Assembly (NCBI RefSeq): GCF_036588685.1
Contig: NC_086378.1
Location: 27,319,578 to 27,383,577 of the forward strand
Direction of reading: 5' to 3'
Origin: Mytilus trossulus
Taxonomy: Eukaryota > Mollusca > Bivalvia > Mytilida > Mytilidae
DNA length: 64,000 nt
Shown: positions 39,101-52,985 of the stretch, piece by piece
Numbering within the stretch: the first letter of the stretch is position 1
How the letters are laid out: each line of letters opens with the position of its first letter
Translations under genes and position numbers: made by a program
The notes under the pieces: generated by a model
The model's database searches: none
The model's input: the letters and a program-made list of their open reading frames with translations, nothing else
Told to the model about the DNA's origin: nothing

Positions 39101-41512
39101 GGTAAGACAAACAAGATAGCTGAAAATTTCAAATTCACATTCCGGCTTCTCCATTGTCTATTTTATTCCAAAATAGTATAGATATGGCAAAATGTTGCAC
39201 CTAAGAGATCGATATTACGCGTCTGGCGTATAAAATTAGAATCCTGGTACTTTTGATAACTATTTACACCACTGGGTCGATGCCACTGCTGGTGGACGTT
39301 TCGTCCCCGAGGGTATCACCAGCCCAGTAGTTAGCACTTCGGTGTTGACATGAATATCAATTATATGGTCATTTTTATAAATTTTCTGTTTACAAAGCTT
39401 TGAATTTTTCGAAAAACTAAGGACTTTCTTTCCTTAGGAGTAGATTACCTTAGCCGTATTTGGCACAACTTTTTGGAATTTTGGATCCTCAATGCTCCTC
39501 AACTTTGTATTTATTTGGCTTTTCAACTATTTTGATCTGAGCGTCACTGATGAGTCTTATGTAGACGAAACGCGCGTCTGGCGTATAAAATTATAATCCT
39601 GGTACTTTTGATAACTATTTACCAATTTCACATATTAGAACAATCTTCTAAAAAGGGTCTCTTTTCGTTGATGTCACTCTCTGTAAGGATATTATGACAC
39701 ATGAAAAGTTGAACAATATATTTTTGGGATGCTAATTGCTATGAAAGTTTTTTTTTAAGCAGACTCATTACTGGGCGACAAACGATTGCCTAATTCTTTG
39801 ACGTTTTAAGTTATACCTGATCCCTTTTGGTAACATCCGTTTCTACACAAATAGATACTCCTCCATTTTCAGATATTTGTTTAACTACTTCTTCTAGTTT
39901 GTCTTTTCGTCTGGCTGCTAAAGCCACTTTAACCCCTGCTTTCGCTAGAGCTATCCCTGTGGCCTTTCCTATACCACTTGATGCACCTGTTACTATGGCC
40001 ACCTTACCTGCTAAACTGCTACCTTTCGAAGGTAAGAAAATAAAATAGATTATTTATTAGGATTTTTCACATGTCATAAGCGACAAGTTTAAGCGTACTT
40101 AGGAAATGTTTACCATGTCAACGCATTCTGATTCGTTCCTTTTTTTAGTTCATGCGTCACGATTCCATCAGACATTGTTTTACCTTATTAATATTGCTTT
40201 GCATTTTTTCCAAAGAAAGGTGTAAGGGTAGTTTTTTCAGCGACAAGTGTCTGTGCTCTCTAAATGATTTATTAGATCATTTTAATACAGATAAACTCCT
40301 GCTGCCTTCAATCAGACGTATTTAAAATCAACAGTGCGCATGTCATCAATTAAACATTTTATACTTAATTTTTTTTCTATTATAATCAATATTCAACTAC
40401 TTAAGGTTTTATTTGGTTAACACTTTTGAAATACAATAATTAAATTATATTTTTTAAACGTTTGGTTATATTTCTCTCGAGTTACACAATATATGTAATT
40501 AAATCCCTTAGTACTCAACTATATCCCAGTCCAACTACACTTTGTACTTTATATTTGAAAAGTCAGATTTTGTATTCTGACTTGACACTATTTAAAATTG
40601 TATTTATATATAGTAAGAATAACCCTTCTTTGAAGGGTAGTACGTGCTGTTAATTTGGCTGCAATTCAGAAGTTAAACTTTGTTGGTTTTTTATGATTAC
40701 GTGACTGACTAATTAAAAAAAAAAAAAATCTGTACCAGAGACATATAATACAATTGTATTATATGTCTCTGTCTGTACTAACATACAAGAATCAAAACGA
40801 AATGTTATTTTAAAATATAAACAACAGAATTTTGATTGTAAATGCTAACAAAGTTGTCAGCATTAAATGGAAGATTCAAGAGACACGGTACGGATCAATA
40901 TAATATCTGTTTGTTTAGAACCAGAAAAGATTAATAACAAATCCATGTTATAGTTTAATGGGCAAAATGTGCGCAAAATGTGGATTGTCGCATGAGAAAC
41001 AGATGTGTTGAAAATAAACATAAACTATACTGCCAGTCATGAGTGCCTCGCAATTAGCAGAAGGTTGTTAGTTTTTTAATGTGCAGAAAGCCTTCTATCT
41101 CCGTAAACACAAGGCATTATATTTAGAGTCCTTTGGACGTTGCAGGCGGACTCCTGGGTGTCTTTGAGGAACCGTGATTCAAAGACGCCTAAGGCTTTAT
41201 ATGATTGTCAACGCATGTTAATCAAACATGTACGCATTTCAAATATTTGAATGTGACTTAAAGTTGATTTGTGTGTATTTTAGCTAAATATAACAACATT
41301 AGATTTGTAGCTGTGTAAATTTTACCTGTACGATACCCTGTTTATGTTATTATACATATTGATGTAGAGTGAAGCATTACACTTATTTACAATTGAGCAA
41401 TATCTCATATGACTATGTGTGCATATTGTGCTCAGTATATAAGTTACATACGCACTGTTGACCGCAGTAGGTCGGTATAAGTTCAAACATTACAGATCTC
41501 ACCTGAAGCCAT
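36127..41512 (-). CDS. Classical short-chain dehydrogenase/reductase (6 exons, 251 aa)
   Basis: Minus-strand exons in order: 41503-41512 (10 nt), 39817-40022, 38646-38786, 37668-37760, 36960-37121 and 36127-36270. All are GT-AG and the phases agree. The tiny first exon supplies ATG GCT TCA G, which joins exon 2 to give MASGSSLAGKVAIVTG; exon 2 has no in-frame ATG of its own before an upstream stop. Motifs are cofactor loop TGASSGIG (15-22), AARR (39-42, favouring NADP(H)), NNAG (92-95), Asn117, catalytic Ser144/145, and Tyr158/Lys162 in YTGTK. The length is typical of classical SDRs, and the C-terminal part resembles YdfG-like and DHRS11-like enzymes, but the substrate is unknown. Probably a soluble NADP(H)-dependent oxidoreductase. 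Convergent with tetraspanin 2. Confidence 0.88.
36621..36770 (+). mobile_element. 5'-truncated tRNA-derived SINE
   Basis: 150 bp matching the 3' half of the SINE at 47781-48065 (GCAAATTTACAGATCTAACA through CACTGACTCAGACGTACTTA). It lacks the tRNA-related head, is flanked by (AT)n on both sides and lies in SDR intron 5. Confidence 0.75.
37239..37467. mobile_element. 229-bp foldback MITE in SDR intron 4
   Basis: Ends are inverted copies of TTAGGGAGCTACCATTT, extending about 45 bp through a G-run or C-run to CTAGGATG. The centre is repeated TCCTGCCTTTTTTT. Non-coding. Confidence 0.8.
38351..38626. mobile_element. 276-bp foldback MITE in SDR intron 3
   Basis: Terminal inverted repeats of 24 bp (TTACAGCGGATTCCATTGAG at the left end) with one mismatch, and further imperfect pairing inward. 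Its right end lies 20 bp from the donor side of SDR exon 3. Confidence 0.8.
39207..39616 (-). repeat. GACGCGCGTTTCGTC family, tail plus one full unit
   Basis: A tail fragment (39215-39260), the linked module (39270-39365) and a full unit (39405-39616) with core AGACGAAACGCGCGTCTGG, in the same order as at 27868-28438. In SDR intron 2. Confidence 0.8.
40736..40771. repeat. Perfect 36-bp palindrome
   Basis: The 18 bases CAGAGACATATAATACAA are followed directly by their exact reverse complement, so the stem has no spacer. It lies in SDR intron 1. Confidence 0.95.
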
Positions 41513-43889
41513 GTTAACAATAGTGTATTGTACAGTTGTTATCACGTGGTGTGTATGAAGCACGTTTGTGACAACTAATTGATTCTTCGCTTAAAACGAA
41601 GAAACTGTACAACTCAGTATACAGAAAGAACGAATCGACAGCGTAGCTTTAATAATTTGATTTATTATTGTATTATAGGTTAACCAGACGACGGAAAATA
41701 TGTCATTGTATCGGAACCATATATTACCGGTTATCGACAGAATATCCCCAAAAGTTTTCAAACAATTGTGTGTCTGCTTTTCCGATTGCCATTACAAAAC
41801 AGTAAGATAAAAAAAAAAAAACTCCACCGAAGATTCAAACTGGGAAGTGCCTTATCAAATTGCAAAGCAAAACTCAAACGAAGGGAAAACAACTGTCAAT
41901 TTCCTGATCAGGTACAGGTATTTCCTTACGAAGAATATGATGGTTTAAACCTGGTTTGATTACTAGCTAAACTTCTCACTAGTGTGACACTCGCATACCA
42001 TTCCATTATATGGATATCAATGTGTGAACAAAACAACCGTATATGATAGTTACACTTACACATGTAAAAAGAATTGGAGAACAGCAGGCATTTTCTTGTG
42101 TAGAAAATGGTGGATTAAACCTGGTTTAATAGCTAGCTAAACCTCTCGCTTGTACGACAGTCGCATCAAATTCCATTCTATTGTCAACGATGTGTGAACA
42201 AAAGAAACAAACATAATAGGTAAAAATGTAAAAATAGGGATATAACAGTCAACATTGTGTAATTATCTTAAACACTATGAAAACAAACAATTATACAAAC
42301 AAACATCTTCCATGGTACAATAACATAAAAACGGGATGTATAAGTACAGAGCCACGTCATAGATAAAAAAAAAAAACCACAAAAAGCTATATAGACATAG
42401 CATATTAGCAAATATAAAAGACAGGAATAATAAATATATTATAGAATAATAACACAATGACGGGATGTATAAGCACGGAGCCACGTCATATGCATGAAAG
42501 AATCTTAAAATGACATACAGACAAAGCATGTAAGCAAACATTTAAGACAAGAATACACAAATTATCATAGAGCATTAACACAATGCCGGGAGGTATAAGT
42601 ACAGAGTCACGTCATATGTATCAAAAAGTTATATAGGCAAGTATATTCGCAAAAATGAAAGACAAGAATACAAAACGTATCATAGAACAATAACGCAATG
42701 ACCGGATGTACAGGGCCACGTCAAACGATTACCACAAAAAAAAAGGCTAAACAGTAAAATAATAGTCATAAAGATAAATAACACGTGATAAAGGTGAAAT
42801 ACCATCATTGATTTTCCCGTATTAGTCTTTGTTAAATTTGCACTTTTCATAAAAATTAGCAGAATTTATCTTTGTTTTAAATAAAGAAACATTTGGCATG
42901 AGTAAAGTTCTATAGAAAAAATTCACATGACATTGCATTGCATATAAAAAAAAATAACCATCACTGGAAGTCAACCAATTACATTTTCTCCTCTATTTAA
43001 TCTGTATACAAGGTTTAGAACCATGTAACCTCAAGTTTCCAAAATATTCTATAGAAATCCCAAATAAAAAAAATAATGATGCTTTGAATAACCCTAGATT
43101 TATGTGTATGACACAGAAACGTTTTACTGCAATAGAATGTAGGATTAATTACCTACAACTGTCAAATTCAAGGGAATATTATTTTCATATACAACCAGAT
43201 GTGACGTACCATGAACCTAAACAACGTAAGTACCCATAATATGTACTCAAAGACCATAGTGATTTATATGTGAAGTTGATACGGAATATGTATCAACAAG
43301 ATTTATACATGTTGGTTCATGTGAGTTATATATTATTTTATTACTAATGCAATGAAAATTAAATGTTTCAAACATCTGTCCATCTTATATGAAATTATCC
43401 TGCAAAACAAAAATAATATCGGAGTGATTTTCTAAAATACTTTCTTGAAATATAAAATCAGTTCATTCAAAGGATCAAACAGATTATGAAACCCTGTTTG
43501 TTTCATTACCAGATAGTTACATCATCAGACATGATTTCTGATCGAACTCATTAGAATTCATTGTATGACTCGCTAGAAATAACATATTGTTTTGTTTATC
43601 TATTTTTTAAAAACAAATGCACAATAAAGGCTGTAGTAGTATATCGCTGTTCAAATGTCATAAATCTATTGAGAGAAACAGACTAAAACACAAGATTGAT
43701 ATCTGCACGTTTAAAGGAGAACCGGAGCAGCAAAAGTGGCTCATACGAAAATGGTATAATTGCCAGAACAGGTCAAGACAAAACATAGTGTTACAGATGA
43801 CAAAACCGACAATGAATGTGCATATCTTGAAATTAAAAAGACTAGTTTTGTTTTATTATATGCACTGTGCAAAAACGCCTTGATTGATA
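41513..43889. other. Upstream flank of the SDR gene
   Basis: Should contain the SDR promoter, though no core element was identified. It holds two inverted copies of the TAGCTAGC family (about 41930-42060 and 42075-42235) and the array at 42310-42735. An ORF at 43617-43883 resembles nothing I know. Confidence 0.45.
42310..42735. repeat. Degenerate 120-bp-scale tandem repeat, four units
   Basis: Units recur around CGGGATGTATAAGTACAGAG followed by CCACGTCATA (near 42332, 42460, 42585 and 42700). Each is followed by an AT-rich stretch with AGACAAGAATA. The spacing varies a little. Confidence 0.75.
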
Positions 43890-45760
43890 AAGCCTCGGTC
43901 ACACCTTACCGGATAGCTCGAATAGACGCCTAATGGATAATATTTTTTTTAATCCGTTCATGTTCGTTAGACGTCCGTTCTTATCCGTTAGGCGTCCGTC
44001 CATATCCGTTGCAAGTCCGTTAAGCGTACGTTTTATCCGTCGGCGTCTGTTCTGTCCGGTGGAAGTGTTTGAGCATGATCAAAACTTTGAACGGACGTCC
44101 AACGGATAAAATGTCCGTTGGACGTCCGTTAGGCGTGCGTTTTGTACGGTACTCGTCCGTTTCGTTTCCGTTTTATATTCGTACGTGTCCGTTATACATC
44201 CGTTTGAGGTCTGGCAGTTAAATTCACCAACGGACTTCTACCGGACGTATAACGGATAAAACGAATGATGAACGGATTTGAAACGGATAAATGCCAATTA
44301 GATTTCTAAAGCCTCGGTCATACCTTGCCGGATAGCACGAACGGACGCCTAACGGATGAAAAAAAAATGTCCGTTGACAAAATTGTTATCTGTTGATGTA
44401 CTGACCGAATAAAACGGACGTGTATAGGATGCATAACGGACACACAACGGATATGCAACGTACGAGAAACGGACACGTACCAGACAAAACGGATGTCGAA
44501 CGTACATCAAACGGACGAGTAACGCATAAAACGGACACCTAACTGAAGCGTACCGGATAAAACGGATGAACAAGATATACGGAAAAATCAAAGGCGACAA
44601 TAATAATACATGTTAATCGCATAAATATTCAAAATTTTTCTGTGTAACTGGTTTTGTTTTTTTTTTCAAAATTCCGCCAAAGGGCAGTGTCTGGCCTGAA
44701 TAAGAACTGCTCGATTGTGAAGACGTGCCTATACTCTAAGATTTATTATGAATAATAACAATTCATGAACCTTAAGAAATCTGACATACCAATAATTGGC
44801 CTTTCTGACGCCAATTTTCAATTGGCATTTATCCGTTTCAGAACCGTTCATCATCCGTTTTATCCGTTATACGTCCGGTAGAAGTCCGTTTCTCGTCCGT
44901 TCAACATCCGTTTTATCCGTTAAACGTCCGGTAGATGTCCGTTAGTGAATTTACCTTCCAGACCTCCAACGGATGTAGAACGGACACGTAACGGATACAA
45001 AACGGAAACGCCACGGACGAGTACCGTACAAAACAGACGCCTAACGGACGTTCAACGGACATTTTATCCGTTTGACGTGCGTTCAAAGTGTTGAACATGC
45101 TCAAAATTATCCACCGGACAGAACGGACGTCGCCGGATGAAACGGACGCTCAACGGACATGCAACGGATATGGACGGACGTCTAACGGATACGAACGGAC
45201 GTCTAACGGACATGAACGGATTGAAAAAAAGTTATCCGGTAGGCGTCCGTTCGAGCTATCCGGTAAGGTGTAACCGAGGCTTTAAGGTTCGTGAATTCTT
45301 ATTATTCATAATCGATCTTAGAGTAAGGGCACATCTTCACAATCAAGCAGCTGTTATTCAGGTCAGACTCTGCCCTTTAGCGGCATTTTGAAGAACAAAC
45401 CAAAACCAGTTACACAGAACATTTTCAATATTAATGCAATTTACATATATTATTATTGTCGCCTTTAATTTTTTCGTATATCTTGAATATCCGTTTTATC
45501 CGGTACGCTTCCGTTAGGTGTCCGTTTTATGCGGTACTCGTCCGTTGGATGTACGTTCGACATCCGTTCTGTCCGGTACGTCTCCGTTTCTCGTCCGTTG
45601 CATATCCGTTGTGTGTCCGTTATGCATTCGTTAGACGTCCGTTTTAGTTGGTCAGTACATCAGCGGACTCCCAACGGATAACAATTTTGTCAACGGACAA
45701 CTTTTATTTTCATCCGTTAGGCGTCCGTTCGTCTTATCCGGTAAGGTGTGACCGAGGCTT
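43890..45760. mobile_element. Nested pair of foldback elements rich in ACGTCCGTT repeats
   Basis: The outer copy has its left part at 43890-44309 and its right part at 45284-45760, with ends AAGCCTCGGTCACACC and its exact inverse. The inner copy (44310-45283, about 970 bp) has the same termini and interrupts the outer one at a TA/TAA. Joining the outer parts gives about 900 bp that follows, in inverse orientation, the middle of the inner copy (around AGATTTCTTAAGGTTC). The arms are dense in short AACGGACG/CGTCCGTT repeats in opposite orientation. No transposase was seen, and the small ORFs across it are repeat artefacts. Confidence 0.85.
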
Positions 45761-46076
45761 AAGCAAAATACATTGCTAAGCATTCGATGTTAATTCCGTA
45801 GAAATAAATAATGGTCAAAATGAAGACCGATATGAACGGATAGTGAATCTTCACAAGTAATGTTTTATTTTTATTATTACTTATTTTTATTATTATTTGC
45901 AAACATGAACATCAGCAACTATACGCTACATGTAATATCCGATATATAAATAAAACACCAGCGTGCAATGTAATGTTCAAGAGATATTTTTCCACGCAGA
46001 ATTTTAAAAAATATTATTTGTTTTCAGTAAGCTTTAGTGGTTTTACACATCAATATAATATGTTATTTGTTTTCAA

Positions 46077-47760
46077 TACGCTCTAATGGTTTCAATTATA
46101 ACTTTGGCAGAAAGTGTATGTGTAGCATTATTGTTTACTAGAAAAGTAACAAATAGCAATCACCAAACATATCTTCAAAAACTTACTTGATTGCCTTGAT
46201 GTAAATTACATCACATCTTACCATTATGTTTTGTAAAAGGCTGATTATATAAACATTCGTGAGCTCTCGTAATCACAAGAAAGAATTTTTGTTTAAATCA
46301 TTATCATGACGAGCGCAATAAATTTTGTTGTATCTCATTAGCGATTGGCAATATATTTTGCATTGTAAATGTATACTTTTATTATGAAAAATGTACAAAA
46401 AAAATCAATGAGTTGATTTTTCTTATTGCTAATATTTTAAGGCACTTTTAGAAATAATGTTCATGCCAATTTATAAAGGCTTCTAATGTCAATGTTTGAG
46501 TGAAATTGTTTTTAAACAGTTATTACAGGAATAAAAAAAAACAATGTAGGTTATCATCAATTAAAACAAATACGGAATATAAACACAGGCACCAAAATAA
46601 ATTGGAAAAATTCAGAAATCCAAAATAAATCTGATCTGGAGAGGGAAAACATGTGTGTGTGAACGTGAACTAATCAATTGATAAAGTTGTTGTTATCATT
46701 TTGTGTCACTATTTAAAGCTGAACAACACCATTCGAAATGGTCTTGAAACTTTATCGAGTAAACACAAAACACCAGACGATTTCTCCAATATTGTCCAAA
46801 CCACTATATCAGCCGATTGATAGACGGATTGTACATTTCGGTAAGGAACTACAAAATCTTTCAATACTCTATGGGTGAATTTAACACATAGATAAATCGT
46901 TTAAACAAAATTTGAGATTGTTTAATTCCATATATACCGTCTTGTGCTTCTTTGTTACATGTGTGTTTGTTTTATAGTGATTAAGATTATAACACAATGT
47001 TGACTGCTGTACCTCTAATTATGACATTTTTACCTATTATGTCTGTTTGTTTTGTTCACGCATCGTTGTCAATATAATGGAATTCGATTACGACTGTCAT
47101 ACATGTGACAGGTTTAGCTAGCTATTAAACCAGGTTCAATCCACCATTTTCTACATAAGAAAATGCCTGTTCAAGATTTTGATTTTTCCATTTGATTCCG
47201 TTTTGAATTTTCCATGTTTCACATTGTTAAATTTTTCTGCAGCTTTTATATTTTAAAGGAGGACCAAAAGATTGAACTAGAGATTCCGAAATTTCATATG
47301 TGAAAATGATTTTTGTCATTTTAATACATTATTATTAGCCATAATGCTATCAAAGTTTGTGTTGTCTTTTTATATACAAGATAGTATTGAAAACGTACAA
47401 TAATAAGAAAACGAACTGACAACACATTAGAAATATTCTAATAATTTCCATGTGCATATTTTTATTCGATTTATTTTAGCATGACGCCGAAGTAAAAAAC
47501 AATCGTTATTCTTTATATTCGCAAACATTAAAGACTTAGTAGCCAAATTTGTTAAACAAGTATCATAACAATATGGATAAAATACTTTTTTTTGTATTAT
47601 TATGAAAGCTGAAATGCTGTGGTTAGAATATTGCTACTGGAGTTTTTTCCCGCCATCTTGCTGTAAACATGAGATTACATCTGCATTGAATGCTGGTAAT
47701 ATAAAAGACCTTGCATCTTGTGTCGATTCACCTGACGAAACTAATTCAAATACTGACAAG
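46077..47760 (+). pseudogene. Decayed third tetraspanin (exons 3, 4 and 5)
   Basis: Three fragments follow the exon order of tetraspanin 2. 46077-46145 (69 nt, the same length) encodes SIITLAESVCVALLF against IITLAEIVLVALLF, but its acceptor reads TTTTCAA instead of CAG. 46719-46840 (122 nt versus 123) encodes LETLSSKHKTP against SNLSKKYKMP, then hits a stop in frame. 47609-47760 (152 nt versus 162) begins LKCCG followed by TAG; after a frame change it reads PPSCCKHEI and ends DETNSNTDK at a GTAAAC donor. Exons 1, 2, 6 and 7 were not found; the nested foldback lies immediately upstream. This is a relic copy, not a working gene. Confidence 0.8.
46860..47180 (+). repeat. Dispersed repeat, GTTTAGCTAGCTATTAAACC family
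   Basis: Copy containing TGTCTGTTTGTTTTGTTCAC, a CATCGTTGTCAATATAATGG block and AGGTTTAGCTAGCTATTAAA. Other copies lie at 49540-49640 (partial), 51690-51800, 52225-52400 and 55240-55610 on the same strand, and inverted at 41930-42060 and 42075-42235. It lies between relic tetraspanin exons 4 and 5. Confidence 0.75.
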
Positions 47761-47780
47761 GTAAACGATGGTATATATTA

Positions 47781-48065
47781 CGGCCACCGAAAGCTTTACT
47801 TTTGTGAAGCCCAGGTGGTCGTGTGGTCTAGCGGGACGGCTGCAGTGCAGGCGATTTGGTGTCACGATATCTCAGTAGCATGGGTTCGAATCCCGGCGAG
47901 GGAAGAACAAAACATTTGCAAAAGCAAATTTACAGATCTAACATTGTTGGGTTGATGTTTAAACGAGTTGTATATACATAATGTACACAGCCATGTATCA
48001 CAATCATTGCTGGTGATCCGATGGATACATCTGTTGTAGAGTTGTCACTGACTCAGACGTACTTA
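47781..48065 (+). mobile_element. tRNA-derived SINE, full-length copy
   Basis: The tRNA-related head has an A-box-like GTGTGGTCTAGCGGGACGG and a near-perfect B box, GGGTTCGAATCCCGG. These are followed by an unrelated body (AGCAAATTTACAGATCTAAC to CACTGACTCAGACGTACTTA). It inserted 20 bp downstream of relic tetraspanin exon 5. It is not a tRNA gene: the cloverleaf between the boxes is not intact and the unit recurs with its body attached. Confidence 0.85.
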
Positions 48066-48221
48066 TAAATATAATTATTTTCTGTGACTGTATCTTGCAT
48101 TAATTTGTAGGATCCTTTACTTTAGATAAAGGAGCTGATCTGTAACAATAACATCTCCATGCCTTATATATCATGTACTGTAGTACGCCGCTAGATTAAC
48201 ACTGACGAGGAAAGGTAACAT

Positions 48222-50781
<2,560 letters not shown>

Positions 50782-51160
50782 TTTTACTGCGAAACGATGT
50801 ACACAACGAGAGGATTCCCACTGGTATGAAGCACAAAATGAACATTTTACTGCAAAAAGATGTACACAGAGAGAGGATTCCCACAGGTATGAAGCACAAT
50901 ATGAACATTTGAATGCAAAAAGATGTACACAGCGAGAGGATTCCCACTGGTATGAAGCACAAAATGAACATTTTACTGCAAAAAGATGTACACAGAGAGA
51001 GGATTCCCACAGGTATGAAGCACAATATGAACATTTGAATGCAAAAAGATGTACACAGCGAGAGGATTCCCGCAGGTATGAAGCACAATTTGAACATTTT
51101 AATGCAAAAAGATGTACACAGCGAGAGGATTCCCGCAGGTATGAAGCACAATATGAACAT
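50782..51160. repeat. 63-bp minisatellite, six copies
   Basis: Six 63-bp units built on GATGTACACAGCGAGAGGAT plus TCCCACAGGTATGAAGCACA. Units 1-2 and 3-4 form a 126-bp higher-order pair, while units 5-6 carry a CCCGCAGG variant. Because 63 is a multiple of three, one plus frame and two minus frames stay open. The plus frame (AKRCTQREDSHRYEAQYEH per unit) contains no ATG, so coding is unlikely unless it is an internal exon. Confidence 0.9.
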
Positions 51161-52735
51161 ATAACTGTTGGGAAAAACAACGTCATATCTGTGATACTTG
51201 ACATATAACATAAGTCAAAAGATCAATGATTGCCAAATCTACAGTATGTTCAAAGGGCATAACGTTTTGATTGTGCAGTCCAGATTCAATAAATTTCACA
51301 CCTTTAATAAGACTTATCGAGTTTAATTGCCCTTTTGAATAGTAGCTTATTTCATCAAGGGTTTAACTTATTGTTCTCAATAGATCTTTTAATACGTTAA
51401 GTGTTTAATTTGCCAAAACGAACATTTATGAAATTCATTAAATATTGCAGATTAATACTGTTCGACCAATGCTACTCTTAGTTCTATTCTGCATATTCTG
51501 CCTCAAGGAAAACACCTGCAATTTTATTTGCAATCGGATTTTTAATTAATTATTGTTAAAGAATTCAAAACGAAAATGTGACACAGCTACATTTGCCTTC
51601 TCGTTTTGATTTCTTATTAAAGACACCACTTACAATAATTTCTTATTAAAAACATGACTTAGAATGTCTAGTACTTTCTGTACCCTTATTTTTGACATTG
51701 TTACCTATTATGTTTGTTTTGTTCACACATCGTTGTAAGTGTTATTGTATTTTATACGACTGAGAGGTTAAGCTAGCTATAAACCAGTTTTATTTAGTAT
51801 TTTGGTGATTTTACTTTTTTCTGAATTAAGGCATTTCGGGTGGTATAAAACTTCATCAAAGATACAAAGCTTACATTTTGAAACACCAGTTGTGCGTATA
51901 TATTTTACAATATCGCCAATCTTTTGATTTTGTTTTCAAGGTCGCTTAGGTATTCAAGTTTTTTACTGTTATGTCATAAAAGTACTACTGCGTTTTAGAT
52001 ATTATTTAATTACTCGAGAGTATTTAAAATTACTGCTTTTATTGCAGATTTATATCTTAAACTCGCTAAAGTTTATCTGCGTATTTATATTGTGATTAAA
52101 CATAAAGTATCTTGTCATTATTTGAGATTATGCAAGCATGTTGTGCTATAGTAAATGTTTGTATTCTTGTCTTTCGTTTTTATGCTCATGTTTATAAGTC
52201 CTTATGTTATGTTGTACACCTATTTTATTTTTACCTATTTTGTCTGTTTGTTTTGTTCTCAAATCATTGTCAATATAACGAAAATCTATTCCGCTGTCAT
52301 ACATGTCAAAGGTTTAGCTAGCTATAAAACCTGGTTCAAATCCAACATTTATTACATACGAAAATACTTGTGCCAAGTCAGGAATATGACAGTTGTTACA
52401 TGTATCCATTCTTTTCATATGTTTTAGCTTTTGATATTGCCAGTAATATACACGGACTTTCTGTTTTGAATTTCCTCGGAGTTGTTTTTTTTTTTTTACT
52501 TTTCACGGTACATCTGTATAATTGTATGTTTTGAATTTTCTTTGAGTTCGTTAATCTGTCATTTTATATTTTGTTTGGTTTTTGTGTTTTTATATGAAGA
52601 AATTTTGTTGAACTTTTTTTTTTATATCATTTGAAATACAACAGATTTTGTATTTCGGAAATACAGTTTTTAAAAAAATATATAAGGGTTCATATCCAGA
52701 AGTCAATTCAATGAAAATTTAAGACTAATGAGTCT

Positions 52736-52985
52736 TATTTAGACAAAACGCGCGTCTGGCGTAAACAAGTTTAATCCTGGTATCAATAGTTATCAAAGGT
52801 ACCTATAAACATCGAAGTGTTGACTACTGGGCTGGTGGTACCCTCGGGGACGAAACGTCCACCAGCAGTGGCATCGACCCAGTGGTGTAAATAGTTATTA
52901 AAGGTACCAGGATTACAATTTATTACGCCAGGCGCGCGTTTCGTCTACACAAGACTCATCGGGGACGCTCATATCAAAATATTTA
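52736..52985. repeat. Inverted pair of the GACGCGCGTTTCGTC family
   Basis: A minus-oriented tail (52736-52795), the linked module (52815-52890, CCACCAGCAGTGGCATCGAC) and a plus-oriented head (52900-52985) face each other, unlike the direct arrangement at 27868 and 39207. Confidence 0.75.

Noticed and set aside
44349-45647. ORFs with PLxVRYxSV and NGYERTSNG repeats
   Set aside because: Translations of the ACGTCCGTT-type short repeats in the foldback arms.
47805-47895. Possible tRNA genes at the B-box matches (also 48250-48345)
   Set aside because: No complete cloverleaf can be drawn between the A and B boxes, and the unit continues into a repeated SINE body.
51470-51525. Hydrophobic peptide LLLVLFCIFCLKENT as a possible last exon of the relic tetraspanin
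   Set aside because: Only general hydrophobicity matches. There is no acceptor in the right phase and no residue-level similarity to tetraspanin 2 exon 7.
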